A stretch of 64,000 nucleotides of DNA from Agapetus fuscipes (GCA_951799405.1 OX637354.1:3534001-3598000), one strand, 5' to 3'. Shown: positions 19,494-31,469, numbered from the stretch's first letter. Translations and numbers: made by a program. The notes: generated by a model from the letters alone, not told the origin.

Positions 19494-22400
19494 TTATGGT
19501 GTGAGCCTCTTGGGGTCCCTGGGGAACATGCTGGTCTTCCTGATGTTGTCGAGGCCGAGGTACAGCATCACCACGCGCTCCATGCCAATGCCTCCCCCTG
19601 CAAGCATAAACAACATGATATATGTATATAATGACCTGAGTATTGAAGGTCGAAAGTGCTTGAGGTAGAAAATATTAACATGATATATAATACTACCTAT
19701 ATGCAAGGATAATTTATTTAGAAGGTACACATAATCAAAGAGCGCCGTTTTTGTGTGTGTCACACCTCAAGGGTCTTCTCAAATCGCAAATAAGATTTTT
19801 TGTAAAGCTGCCTTTTTAGTTCTCCTTTTAAAGATACCAATAGTTTTTGCCTTCCTCACATTAGGTGGTAGTTTGTTCTACTCCATTGGGTTCACAAACT
19901 GGAAAGCACGGTCTCCAAAATTAGTGTGTGTCTGACGGTACGGCTGGACTAAGCCAACCACCCCATACTCCGCAGATCTATGTGTTTTGAGCTTCAAATC
20001 TATCTCAACGGGTGAAAACATGTCAGATGAGTATGAATGAGCCGCACCATTGATACCTTTTCAATGATTTCAAGGATCTGAATCTGGCCTTCCCATGAAG
20101 GTCTAGGTCAGATGAGTGCCCATGTTTCTGAAGATAGTGAGAGGTGCAGATGGTAAGGAAAGCATGATTGCGGGTCAGTCGAAATTTACACACATTACTC
20201 CTCTTCTCCAGAAGCTTCACTGGCTCCGTATACCGGAGCGCATCGAGTTCAAAGTGTGCACGATGGTCCACAAAGCTTTATTTGGAAAAACACCCAAATA
20301 TCTCGCTGATTTAATCAAACCAGTCACCCTCGGCTAAAAAAGCCTAACACTGCGCTCGGCTGAGACTGGAGCCAAATCAAGGATTGAAGAACCTATAAGA
20401 AGAGTTAACACAATGTTTGGAGAGCGTGCGTTTGCAGTTGCCGGTCCTCTGGCCTGGAACCACCTGCCACATCATGTGAGAGAGCTAGAGGACCATGGAA
20501 AGTTCAGGAATGCACTGAAGACGAGCAAATTTCTGGCATCGTTTGCACCAGCGCCCTTGGAGTGACTACATCACGAAACGGCACTATAAAGAAATCATCA
20601 ACTCATCATCATCATCATCATCAAAGGTAGTGCAGTACCTGCGTGTGGAGGGCAGCCCAGGCGGAAGGAGTCTATGTAGGCGGCTATTTTAGAGATGTCT
20701 GGAAACAGATAAAATAAATCAATTTAAAGATTGTTTGTCATTCTAACTACATGATTTATTATAGCTGCATTCCATTCGATAGCTCAGTCGGTAGAGTGCT
20801 TGCATTCCATGCAGAGAGCTCGGGTTCAAATCCCACCGAGGGTGTCGGCAATGACTTTCCGTTATGGTGCTTATTTCAAACCCAAAACAAATATCGGTAA
20901 GGTCCTTGACTGATAGGTTGGTACGAGGCTGACCACCCGTGCTGTAAAAATCGGTTCACTTTTGCCAATGCCACCCCGGTTCAGGGAACGGCGGCAGGAG
21001 TTGCAAGGTTTATGTCCATGTGAGGTTTTCTTTATTTGTATGCACACATGCAGAATGTGTAGGCGCGAACCTACATGTGCCTGTCTGTGGGCATGCATTT
21101 CATATGAGCCTTAAATGCTTACATATCCTTGCAGCTTAGATTATAGATTATAGATTTACTCAGTCTTCATAATAAATGAGACACAGCTTCCTCGGTAGCT
21201 GGGAAACCTCCACTTCAACCAAAGTGGTTGGCGTAAGGCCAGCCCCCTTACCTGTAAAAAATAATAGGTTTCATTTGCTTACAAGGAGTCCCATTTGGCG
21301 AGTTGGAACAATCAATTTATTCACAGCAGTACTACTTGCAGATCTTAATGCCAGCCATTTACCCTTCACTGAGTCCATCCCACAAAGCTCTGAAATATAC
21401 CACGGGGCAACACACTGTGTCTTTATATTCAAAATAAATACTCAAAAGTCTGTTTGATACTGATTTGCCGAGCTAGGGATATAATGCATGATGTTACCAA
21501 TGTTGTGATGCTTGGCCCTCTCGGTGAGGAAGTCGGGATCGTGGATCCTCTGCGCGCCAGACAGGATCTCCTCTCCCCGCATGAACATGTCGTAGGAGTT
21601 GGAGGAGACGGGGCTGGTGGGGTCCGGCATGGTGTAGAAGGGCCGCACCGCCAGCGGGTACTTGTCCAGCATGTAGAAGTCCGTGTCGTACTTCGCTTTT
21701 ACCAGCCGCCCCAGCAGCTTCTCGTCGGGCGTGGACAGGTCGTCCTCGGCGCCAACAGTCACTCCTGGCAAGTCAATGTTAGCATGCATTTTAGTATTCA
21801 CAGTAATTTAGTAATTATAGTACATCACAAGGGACTTTCTGCCAACCATTAAGCAGAGAAAGCTGATGTACTTTGGTCGCATTTTTAGAAATAAGAAATA
21901 CCAACACCTTCATCTTATCATACAGGGTAAGATTGAGGAGAGAAGATCTCAGGGACGCCGAAGGACATTGTGGTTGAAAAACCTGCGACAATGGTTGGGC
22001 AGAAGCACCAAGTCCCTGTTTAGAGCCAAAAGTCAAAATAACCATCTTCGATAGAAGTGGCACAAAAAAAGAAAAAAAGAAGTACATTCTTTTGAGCATA
22101 TGTAGGCGAGTCTGAATGCTCAGCCTTTTCTATCGGTACTATAATGGTGTCTGTTCTGATATCCTCACTAATTTCGCCTCCCCTCGTTACAAGGGCAATT
22201 CGTAGACCGACTCACATTCATCCATTTGCAGTCGACATCAAAACTATGAGAACTTGGTGCTTTTGCAACTCATACCTTTGCCAAACTGCTCGTATATGGA
22301 GCGAGTTACCTGCATCTGTGTCCTTACCCCAATTTAACCATGTTCAAATCAAAACCAATATCAATCGCCACTTCCTTTCAGTGTCTCAAAGCAAAGACAA

Positions 22401-25400
22401 CGCAACACAAAACATACACAGCCCTGCTACAAAGGATCAAGACATCGACCGCCAGTTTACAAACAACCACACCTCTGCAGCACTCCAACAAGTGTCATAG
22501 ACATCTAGATCTCCTGAAATCTGGAAGTCCCCCACATAGTATTTCTTAAAACAAAAATGAAAATGCTGGAGAGATGTTTTTTGGGATCTGTTACCGTGGT
22601 CTGTGGGAGCTGGAGCTTCCGGACGTTTCCCCCATGTCTACAGTGGGCTTCTTCAGTGTGAAAGTGCAATGATATGTTTTTTAAGGAGGTTAATGATGAT
22701 GAAATGCTATGTTGAGCTGTAAGGACTTATCCCAGGAGCCAGGTCCTTCATTGCTTTAAGACCTTGTGTAAAGCATGTAGGCGTACCTGCTTCCTTGAGC
22801 ATCTGTATCCCCTGGTGGAACTCCAGGCGCAGCGGAGGATCCAGGAACTTGAAGGGCTCCACGTTGTACTGCTGGCCCACTGCGGCTATCTCAGCTGCGT
22901 AGCTGCACACACACATCATACATTACACAAAATCAATGCTCACAGCGATAATCATTTGTCAATGTTTCTTGATTTATAGGTTGGTATGCGGCTGACCACC
23001 CTGCTGTAGAAAATGCTTCAATTTGTCAATTTCACCCCTGTTTCAGGGAAGGTCGGCAATAGTTACAGGGTGTATGCTCATTTGAGATTTGGGTTTTTAT
23101 GTTGTAGGTTCACATGCGGCATGTCCTAGCGCGAACTTATACGTGTCTGCTAAAGGGAATGCATTTAATATGAATCATATGTGTAATATATCTTTGCAAC
23201 TTAGATTGAGGTACCTCAAGAGCCAGTTGCTGTAAAGCTGAATGGACCTTGTGTGACTGGTCTTTGGTAAAGGTGTACTCCACAACAAAATCACCCTCCT
23301 CAAGTAATATGGTTTATATAATATCGGTCTATAAAAAGTAATTTGAATAAAGCTGGTTTCTCACTTATCCCTGAGCCCCCTGAAGATGGCGGTGAAGGTG
23401 TTGCCGATGGTGTCCAGCACCTCGTGGTAGTGGAACTTGAAGGCCATCTCCAGGTCCAGCCCCACAAACTCCGTGAGGTGGCGGTGAGTGTTGGAGTCTT
23501 CGGCGCGGAACACTGCGCCCACTGTGAACACCTGACGACCAACAGTACGAGTATTTAACATGTTGAGTTACAATATGAATGGCTTTCCTGCTCTACAAAA
23601 TTCAAGATATACACTTCCATTGTTCGGCCAGTTGTGTTGTACGGATGCGAAGCCTGGAGTCTGACTCGGAAACAAGAGAAATCTCTCCAGGTCTTTGAGA
23701 ACAAAATGCTTTGTTGCATTCTCAAACCTGTATTTAAAGGTGACAGGTGGCATAGTCGGACCAACGCGGAGCTGAGGTCCGTGTTTTAAGACCCAAACAT
23801 AGTGTCGGTAATGAAAACAAGAAGACTCTAGGGACCGGACATGTAGCAGGTGCAGAGGACTCCAGGATCATCAGAACTATCTTGGATGGTGCCGCCTCAG
23901 GTGTTAGACCATATATAGTCTATAAGTACTAGTTGTAAGTGAAGAAGGAATAGAATGGTTGATGTATATGCTCACCCTGTCAAAGTCAGCCGCGATGGCC
24001 ATCTGCTTGTAGAGCTGTGGGCTCTGCGCCAGGTAAGCGGAGCCCTTGAAGTAGCTCACAGTGAACACGTTGGCGCCGCCCTCTGATGCAGCGGAGATGA
24101 TCTTGGGAGTGTGGATCTCCACAAAGCCTAAACACACAAACTGCAGCTGTACTGCACAGAGTCTGGATACACATAATTCAACTGAGCTACGCATATAAAG
24201 TAACATCTTGCCTGCGTTATCCCCAAAAGGTTTCGCATGTGGGGTGTCTATAATCTATAATCTGAGCTGCAAAGATATGTTAACATTTAAAGCTCATTAA
24301 ATGCATGTCCACAGACAGGCATATGTAGAGTGGAACCTATTTATTTTTACAAGTAAGAGCGCCGGCTTTACACCTAACACTTCAGTTGCAGTTAGGGTTT
24401 CCCAGAATCCAACGGGGCTGGTACTCATTTCTTGTGAAGGCTGGATGAACCTTGTCGGTATTTTATTTTGGGGTTTAAAATAAGCACCGAAACGGGAAAT
24501 CATTTCGGACGTCCTCGGTGGGTTTCGAGCCCGAGCTCACGGCATGAAATGCAAGCATTCTACCAACTGAGCCATCGACTGGACTTTTTACGAGCTTGGT
24601 CATCGCAACAAATTGCCAATTCTCAAGCAAGACTCAGTTACTGTAAGGCTGGATGGATCTTTGGTGACCGGTCTTTGGTAAAGGTTGATGAATTTTTCAT
24701 CCCAGCGAAGAGCATATTTGAAAATATAAATGGTATTTTTTTGTGCTCCGCTGGGACTTAAGCTCACGACCTTCCATTTACGAGCCCTTGTAAATGGAAT
24801 ACATATATAAGGATAATTTATTTGGACGGTACACACAATTAATGTGTGCTACACCTCAAGGGCCCTCTCGGATCACGGATAAGATTTTTTGTAAAGATGC
24901 GTCTTCAGTGCTCCTATTAAGATACCACCAGTTTTTGCCTTCCTCACATTAGGAGGTAGTCTGTTCCACTCCATCGAGTATGAAAACCGGAAAGCACTGT
25001 CTCCAAAATTAGTATTTGTCTGATTGTTTGTGAGTGGCAGAGTATGTGATGCAGTTACCTTGGTCAGTGAGGATGTCCCGGAAGAGCTTGCACACCCCGG
25101 CCTCCAGCCTGAAGATGGCCTGGTTGGCGGGCGTGCGCAGGTCCAGCACCCTGTTGTCCAGCCGCGTGTCCTGGTTCACGCGGATCTTCAGCGCCTCCGG
25201 ATCCTGGACAATCATTCACGTTTATAATCTAATCTAATCTAGTCTAAGTTGCAAAATATAAGTAACATTAGAGATTTACATAACATGCATTTTCACAAAA
25301 TAGACATATTTAAGTTCGCGCTTAAACATGCCGCATGTAATCCTACAATATAAAAACCCGAATCTCAAATGGACATACACCCTGCAATTCCTGCCGACCT

Positions 25401-28400
25401 TCCCTGAAACAGGGGTGGCATTGGCAAAGTGTACCATTTTCTACAGCATGGGTGGTCAGCCGCATACCAACCTATAAGTCAAGGAGCATACACAACAAAT
25501 TACATTTTTAAAATCAACAAATTGTAACATGTATGGACATCAAAAACTAACAGAAAACAAATTTTAATTTAAAAAACCCTAGCCGCCAACATCGCAGATT
25601 AACCGTCATTTCTTTCAGTCCTTACACACTTCTTTCATTTCCTCCAGAGTCATAACCTTCTTCATATAGACTCTCCTTTTATTATGACTCTGGATATTCC
25701 ATTCATTCGCAATTTCGGAAACGTGCATAATAGACCATACAAATAACAGTGTCAAACAATCCTTTCATGCAAACATTCTTCATTAAATAGGGATGGAACC
25801 ATGGTGGTGAAGGAAGTATTTCGCCCTTTTTCTTGAAAATATTAATTAACTTCCTAACAATAACTCAAATTGAACCAAAAATTTCAAATTTTAATCTTAA
25901 CTGTAAAGTTAAATGCAAATTCTATCAAATTTTGCCAACCTCATAGAGACCGGTCCGTAGTCCAGTGGCAACCTCTTCGGACTCGTAAATGAAAGGTTTT
26001 GGATTCGAATCCCGGCGGAGCACAAAAAATATACAATTTCTATTTTCAAATATGCTCTTCGCTGGGTTGAAAAATTCATAAAACCTTTGTCCGGTCGATA
26101 ACTCAGTTGGTAGAGTGCTTGCATTCCGTCCCGTGAGCTCGGGTTCGAATCCCACCGAGAGTGTCAGAAATGATTTCCCATTTCGGTGTTTATTCCAAAC
26201 ACCAAAATAAAATACCGGCAAGGTTTACTCAGCCTTCACAAGAAATGAGTACCAGCCCTCTCGGGAGCTGGGAAACTCCCACTTCAACTGAAGTGGTTAG
26301 CGTAAGGCCGGCCCTCTTACGTGTAAAAATAAATAGGTTCAACTCGCCACATGCCACCCCTTCGGGGATAACGCGGCAAGAAGTTACACTATATGTGTAG
26401 CTTAGTTGCGTTTTTGCGTTTTTTACCAAAGACTGGTCACCAAAGGTCCATCCAACCTTACAGCAACTGGGTCTTGCTTGAGTATTGACGCTTTGTAGCG
26501 ACGACCAAGCTCGTAAACACCTCTGCGGCACTACAACAAGTGTCATAGACCCCTAGAGTCTCTGAAATCTAGGGAGTCTCCTGCACAGGATTTCTTAAAA
26601 AAAAATTCCCACAACTGTATGTAAATTTGTCAAAGATGTTTAATGTTTCAGGTTGTGGTATACACTCACATCAGACTTCTCCGGCCTGGAGGCGTCCTCG
26701 ATGAGCAGAGGCAGCTGGTTCTTGGCCGCGGAGATGACAAAGATCTGCTCTCCGTGCAGCTCCACGCCTTTCTGGGTGCAGGCCTCTATGGGGACAGCGA
26801 CCCTCACTGCCTCGGCATACACGTCCACTATAGACTCCTTGGATATGCTGCAACCACATCAACAAACACCTCCGTGTTATAATTAATTTTATTTTAATTA
26901 AAAAAACTGTTTTTATAACATAGTTTTATTTTCACATTTTTTGAGTTTAAAATGCCTAAGCGCTATCGGACTTTATCCGTACATCTTCAGAGGCTAACTA
27001 AAAATAGCACTGTTAACCTCTGAAGATGGACGGATAATGTTAATAAGAAGAGCACTGTTAGCCTTCATAATAAAAGTCATAACTAAAGGAGTGCATGAAA
27101 AAGATTATGACTCTGAATGAAATGAGAGAAGTATGTATGGACCGAAAGAAATGGCAGTTGATTTGCAATGTTGGTGGCTAGGGCATTAATTTTAAGTTTA
27201 ATTTTTCTTTTACTTTTTATTTTAAATTTGATTTATAAGCTGTTTCTTATACTATCGTTTTGTAAATCATTTATATTTTTTTGTGCTTCTTGTTGTTTAT
27301 GAAGATGTGAGCTCTCACCCTCCAGCGAACTTGAGGAGCTGCTTGCTGACTTTGTCGGAGACGTGGAACAGGCACTGCACAGTGGAGGACTGCTGGCGCA
27401 GCACCAGGAAGCACTGCTTGCCCTTGGCACGGGAAGTGTGGAGGCGACCTGCCACAGGAAACACAAGCACTAGGTGAAGACTGACAGAGAGGGAGACACG
27501 GAACATCTACAATATAAGTTGATAATTTGACCTGGCTGAACACAGCAGCCGATAGACAGGAATGGAGAGGGTTAGAGGAGGCCTACGTCCAGGAGTCGAC
27601 TGAGAAAGGCCGAGGAAGAAGAAGAAGAAGAATTTGATTGATGCTGCAGCTCGAAACAAGGACTTGGTGTTTTCGCTGAACCATTGTCACAGGTTTTTAA
27701 GCCAAGATGTCCTTCGGTGTCCCTGAGTTCTTCTCCCCTCAATCTTACCCTGTATGATAAGATGGAGAAGGCGGTATATCTGATGCTGGAGAGATGTTTT
27801 CCGAGATCTGTTGCCGTGATCTATGGGAGCTGGAGCTTCTGGACGTTTCGCCCATGTCTACGATGGGCTTCTTCAGCGTGAAGTATGATGATGAAGATGA
27901 TCTTGATGAAAACTATGATGAAAGTGTAAAGCTGTGCGCTGGGTAGAAAAAATCATAGACCATTACCAAAGTTGGGTCACTAAAGGTCACAAAGTACACA
28001 AAAACAGCGCTCACCAAATAAATCATCCTAATATTATCATTCACCTCTGATCCAGACATGTTTTCCGGCATACCCTCCATCCAGGTCCTTGACATTGGCG
28101 TACTGCCTGTCCCGGTTTTCTCCCGTAGACTGGATGAGCTTGGTGACTCCGTAATGCCCAACGGAGCAGTCTTCTGCGTCATCAGCTAAGGACTCTGCTG
28201 GGGCAGCCACTCCTGAAGATGCCTGGATCAAAAAAAATCTCTATAAAGTGAGTAAAAATTGATGCCATTTTGGATTGTTGGTGAAAACAGGCATACCAAC
28301 TGAAGAGTAAGTTAAAAGTTCTGGTGCAAAAAACAAGGTAAATGCTCTGTACACAAAAATAAATGTATGTCAACTAAGAATAAGTCCGATTTTACTTTGA

Positions 28401-28773
28401 AATTGATATGTCTACAGAGCATTAATTATAATATGGAAATTTGATTTTGGAATGATTTTAGGAGATTCCAAAATAATATGACGTACTCTATTCATTTTGA
28501 AAAGCAACTTAAAACGAAATTCTTAATTTTTGCATCATATTAAGTAATTTTTGCACAAAATAGTATAGACATTTGAAGCCTTTTTACACGCTGTTTGCCA
28601 ATTTTGTGGAACGCTTAAGAAGGAAAGATGTATTTTAAATAATAATGAATAACCTTATGTTCAGCTCTCGTCTGTTTCTTCTCTTCCTTTTTAGCCTGCT
28701 TCTTTGCCGCCTTCTTACTTTGTGCTGCCTCTCCTTCCGCACCAGGCGCTTGCTTCTGCTCTTCCACAACCAT
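19494..28773 (-). CDS. AspRS: Aspartyl-tRNA synthetase, cytoplasmic
   Basis: Class IIb synthetase that charges tRNA-Asp with aspartate using ATP. In animals it belongs to the cytosolic multi-synthetase complex. Eleven minus-strand exons join in frame: 28654-28773, 28045-28222, 27319-27448, 26670-26847, 25059-25203, 23976-24127, 23365-23531, 22787-22902, 21498-21764, 20639-20698 and 19494-19597, giving 538 aa. The first exon is a Lys/Glu/Ala-rich extension typical of eukaryotic AspRS. The OB-fold anticodon-binding domain follows ([20 protein letters not shown]). Motif 1 lies around FVEIHTPKI (252-260), motif 2 is [15 protein letters not shown] (309-323) with Arg310 and Glu312, and motif 3 is GGGIGMERV (505-513) with Arg512. 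The C-terminus [11 protein letters not shown] is the family ending. All junctions are GT/AG. Introns hold L2, CR1-like and RTE LINE pieces and many SINEs. A fragment of exon 6 with its upstream intron recurs at 55782-56150. Confidence 0.97.
19735..20035 (-). mobile_element. L2-like LINE 3' end
   Basis: The minus strand encodes a decayed [24 protein letters not shown] terminus, followed by a 3' UTR with GACACACACAAAAACGGCGC. A sister copy is at 24790-25022. The 3' UTR resembles the tail of SINE B. Confidence 0.65.
20100..20625 (+). mobile_element. L2-like LINE 3' end with ATC tail
   Basis: The plus strand reads [20 protein letters not shown], then one stop, then [20 protein letters not shown], and ends in a (TCA)n microsatellite at 20600-20622, just before AspRS exon 10. 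Confidence 0.75.
20770..21270 (+). mobile_element. SINE A split by an RTE-A tail
   Basis: Head and early body at 20775-20895 (GATAGCTCAGTCGGTAGAGT, B-box GGGTTCAAATCCC). The body resumes at 21160 (TTTACTCAGTCTTCATAAT) after the insert. Confidence 0.7.
20897..21158 (+). repeat. RTE-A 3' tail nested in SINE A
   Basis: Nearly identical to 9062-9305, ending with ATTATAGATTATAGATT. Confidence 0.75.
21815..22080 (+). mobile_element. LINE family C 3' fragment
   Basis: Same C-terminus as 6898-7125 ([19 protein letters not shown]) with an A-rich tail. Confidence 0.6.
22140..22550 (+). mobile_element. CR1-like LINE 3' end
   Basis: A 118-codon open stretch includes [17 protein letters not shown], then [14 protein letters not shown] and INRHFLSV, a typical CR1/Jockey-type C-terminus. 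Its 3' end (CAACAAGTGTCATAGACATC to TATTTCTTAAAA) also occurs as the tail of some SINE B copies. Confidence 0.65.
22560..22670 (-). repeat. Hammerhead-like repeat family 1
   Basis: Minus-strand core at 22622-22656: CTGAAGA, stem GCCCA/TGGGG, then GAAAC, ACGT, C. One stem base differs from the copy at 27842. Confidence 0.55.
22975..23212 (+). repeat. RTE-A 3' tail copy
   Basis: Full tail from TTGATTTATAGGTTGG to TTTGCAACTTAGATTG, in AspRS intron 7. Confidence 0.75.
23217..23275 (-). mobile_element. SINE B internal fragment
   Basis: GCCAGTTGCTGTAAAGCTGAA and GACTGGTCTTTGGTAAAGGT match the SINE B body in reverse. Confidence 0.45.
23570..23900 (+). mobile_element. RTE-D LINE fragment, decayed
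   Basis: Homologous to 54727-55050 ([20 protein letters not shown] region) with frameshifts and stops. Confidence 0.65.
24185..24595 (-). mobile_element. SINE A with nested RTE-A tail piece
   Basis: Reverse-oriented SINE A: head at 24515-24593 and 3' part at 24185-24242, interrupted at 24243-24326. Confidence 0.7.
24243..24326 (-). repeat. RTE-A 3' tail fragment nested in SINE A
   Basis: TCTATAATCTATAATCTGAG microsatellite end plus about 60 bp of the tail. Confidence 0.6.
24596..24790 (-). mobile_element. SINE B, reverse, 3'-truncated
   Basis: CTTTGGTAAAGGTTGATGAAT and GTGCTCCGCTGGG match the SINE B head and body in reverse. It abuts the L2 fragment. Confidence 0.6.
24790..25022 (-). mobile_element. 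L2-like LINE 3' end
   Basis: Sister of 19735-20035. It stops about 37 bp before the AspRS exon 5 donor. Confidence 0.6.
25228..25735 (-). mobile_element. RTE-A LINE, 5'-truncated, with ORF end and full 3' tail
   Basis: The minus strand holds the last ~60 codons of the RTE-A ORF ([16 protein letters not shown], 25600-25720), a 3' UTR, then the 245-bp tail and (AATCT)n end. This physically links the commonest repeat in the window to the RTE-A LINE. Confidence 0.85.
25945..26610 (+). mobile_element. SINE B split by SINE A, with CR1-type tail
   Basis: Head at 25947-26020 (GACCGGTCCGTAGTCCAGTG, B-box GGATTCGAATCCC). Body resumes at 26425 after SINE A. From 26515 it carries the CR1-like tail (CACCTCTGCGGCACTACAAC to CAGGATTTCTTAAA). 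Confidence 0.75.
26092..26420 (+). mobile_element. SINE A, full length, nested in SINE B
   Basis: CCGGTCGATAACTCAGTTGG head, body, and 3' end GTGTAGCTTAGTTGCGTTTT. Confidence 0.8.
26880..27060. repeat. Fold-back repeat family 3
   Basis: Has one AATTAAAAAAACT/ATAGTTTTATTT arm and two opposing CCTCTGAAGATGNACGGATAA cores (about 26974-27000 and 27017-27037). A fuller copy is at 31470-31626. Confidence 0.55.
27085..27185 (+). mobile_element. RTE-A ORF C-terminal fragment
   Basis: Plus strand reads [20 protein letters not shown], matching the last residues of the RTE-A protein. Confidence 0.65.
27600..27775 (-). mobile_element. LINE family C 3' fragment
   Basis: Reverse of 6898-7125, starting with a GAAGAAGAAGAAGAA-type tail. 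Confidence 0.55.
27776..27885 (-). repeat. Hammerhead-like repeat family 1, best copy
   Basis: Minus-strand core at 27842-27876: CTGAAGA, A, stem GCCCA with TGGGC, GAAA, then the self-complementary ACGT and C. Confidence 0.6.
27945..28042 (+). mobile_element. SINE B 3' portion abutting AspRS exon 2 donor
   Basis: ACACAAAAACAGCGCTCACC and AAATAAATCATCCTAATATT end within a few bases of the AspRS exon 2 donor (GT at 28043-28044, minus strand). Confidence 0.7.
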
Positions 28774-30060
28774 CTTCACGAAAGTCCTTCCTTAAACTAA
28801 AGTTAATAAATCAATAAAGAATATGTAAATGTGGTTTAAAATCCACCAACCGGCAGATATGATATCTCTTGAGAGGCACTTTCAACTTTTTGTGCGATAT
28901 TTCGTCAGATAAGCCCGGTTTATCACCAACTTTCGAGATAAAAATAAACATAACCTCAAAAAATTTCATTTGTAATTTTACCCTCATACTTCATAAACAC
29001 TTAAAAATATCCTTTTATCCTATTGTTTTGATTTTAATGCATTGAATTTTAGAATATTAAGGTATATTTACAGAATTCTTGCAGTTGGAAAGCAGATGTG
29101 CCGTCAGGTGGATTTTGACACTGACAGATGGTAAAAAACTTCCAACTCGCAACTCGCCGCAGTATTGTCTATGGAACATCTTTTTATCTTATTCAGAAAA
29201 TTTGTAACTGGTTTAATTATTTAATTCAAAGATGTCCTTCACTTAACTAATATCAACTATTATTTACACAATAAATCTTGTATTATGAAATTTGTACTTT
29301 TATTTATATTTATGTATGAAGATAATATTTAATAAATATGTCACTTTTTTATTATAACTTATATTTATGGCAGATTTTTCTCCAGTGGTACTTTGTTGAA
29401 ACCAGTGGCGTACAAATGTAACTGTTTTTAAGACACAAAAAAAGTGTTACCTACATATTTTGCAAATTAACAAAAAAACAAATGTGACTGCAAAAAGTTT
29501 TGATTGTCTTAAAAGTAAAATAAGCAAAATATGCTATTTTACAGGAATTGTGAAATATACGTAGATATGAAATGTAAGTATTTTTATGATTTGGCTAGGG
29601 GTCTTTTAATTAAATTAGGAGATTTATTTTTAACAATATAGGTTACAATGTACCTACTGTTCACTCTTCACTCTCTCTTTGTGTTACAAAGGTCAAAGCA
29701 ACTCTGTCTCCCCGCAGAATCTTTGCTCGTATTTATATGTGTGGCAGAGACGATTCTTGCATGTTCGAGAACATGGAAGATACCTACTTCCACTAGGATT
29801 GTTCGACACTATACCAGATTGTTCGTCATTTACCAGAGACATGACACACACCAATCAGCGTGCTTAGGCTGACGTCTACACGAACTCATACGTTCGTAAT
29901 AATATGTCTTACCTTGAGATATTTTTTAAGTAAGTAGGTACTTGCACCAAAGTAAAGAAGAATGTAGGTATGTATAGATGGCAGTAACTTTAAACAGGGG
30001 TGCTGTAATTAAAAATAATAAAATAAAAAAGCGCGTAACTCGAGACCGTAAACTAGAAAA
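28774..30060. other. Upstream of AspRS: promoter expected, no gene recognised
   Basis: AT-rich sequence 5' of the AspRS start. The AspRS promoter must lie in its first part, but I see no clear core element. No repeat family recognised up to 30060. A poly-G run follows at 30066-30083. Confidence 0.4.
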
Positions 30061-30289
30061 GAAAGAGGGGGGGGGGGGGGGGAGCAGGTCTACCTACAGA
30101 CAAAATTAACAATTCAACCCTCAGAAAGAGGGAGGAGGAGGGAGGGCTTTTTTTTTTATTCTTCGCGCGTCAGGCATCGCAAATTTAGTGTAAATTAAAA
30201 AGAACAAAGTTGTAAAAGTAAAATGTAGCTCTAATGCCAGAGTGCTGAAGTCAAGACGCCAGTGGTGGTCAACTTTACAACGGGGATTT

Positions 30290-30620
30290 TTCTTTCTTGG
30301 TCGTCGCTGTAGAAAGCGCCAATTCTCAAGCAAGACCCAGTTGTTGTAAGGCTGGATGGATCTATGGTGACCGTTCCTTAAATTATCAACCCAGCGAAGA
30401 GCATATTATTTGTAAATATCTATAAATGGTAGGTACATTTTTGTTGCTCCACCAGGATTCGAGCTCCCCGCACCTTCCAATCACGAGTCCAAAGCGTTTA
30501 CCACAGACTTCGGACCGGTCAATTGTTTGTTTTATTTTCAGTTTCGATTCATTTTATCAGAAGGTTAATAATAATAATAATAATAATATTAAGATGATTT
30601 ATTTGGTGAGCGCTGTTTTT
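30290..30620 (-). mobile_element. SINE B, L2-tailed
   Basis: Reverse SINE B: head at 30455-30525, 3' end at 30590-30620 (AAGATGATTTATTTGGTGAG), preceded by a (TAA)n run. Confidence 0.7.
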
Positions 30621-30744
30621 GTGTGAATCACACCAAAATAAATTTACTACCTAGGTACTGGTTAATAAGTACCTAAAAACTACAAAGAATACCTACCTTT
30701 ATCTTTAATTCAAGTTTTTTTTTATTTCTATTCAAAATACTTCC

Positions 30745-31002
30745 TTGACTTAGGTATAGGTTGGTATGAGGGTGACCACCAAAAATGAAAAAAATGGTTC
30801 ACTTTGCCAATGTCACCCCTGTATCAGGATGGTTGCAGGGTTTATGTTCATTTGTGGTTTGGATTTTAATTTGTAAGTACCTACCTAAACATGCGGCAAG
30901 ATTAAGCGTGAACTTAGGTAGGTACACGTGTCTGCTTGTGGAAATGCATTTAATACAAATCTCAAATGTAATATATCTTTGCAACTTAGATTACGTACCT
31001 AA
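30745..31002 (+). repeat. RTE-A 3' tail copy with CTAC/GTAG insertions
   Basis: Full tail, but it contains extra ACCTACCTA and TAGGTAGG expansions not found in genic copies. Confidence 0.7.
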
Positions 31003-31469
31003 GTGGAGATTTTTTTTACAGTAGAGAAAGGCTGCATCGGATGTGACCTTTGAGTATTTTTTGCAATTTTTAAAATTATATAATTTTATTAGGTAGAAAG
31101 TTTGACCATCCCTATCGAGCAATGAGTCTCGTTTTTTACGCGAAGAAAGAAATATCTCAGGAGTAATTTGTTTAATTCTTTCTTTTGGAGGATCAGCGGG
31201 AGGGGGGGGGGGGGAGTAGTGGGTGTTAAGGGAGGATACCTCCTACCAGCTACCGCTCAAGAAGTGAAAGAAGGGGAGCAAGAAATGGGTGTAGAAGTAA
31301 AAAGTATTTGATGTCAAGTGCCTGACATACCCAATTCAATGTAAGTAAGGTTGAAGAATTCATCTGTACCTAAATATCCATGTTCTTTTTCAGTGCCACA
31401 ATTTTGTTTAAATATGACGTGTTGTCAATTTTTTAAGGCTTTAATTAGATGATTTAAGATAAAATAATT

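Noticed and set aside
22144..22500. 118-codon frame as a host exon
   Set aside because: It is a CR1-like LINE end, also found at 15330-15604, and shares its 3' end with SINE tails.
29648..29872. 74-codon frame upstream of AspRS
   Set aside because: No recognisable family, no splice or promoter context, and the length is within chance expectation.
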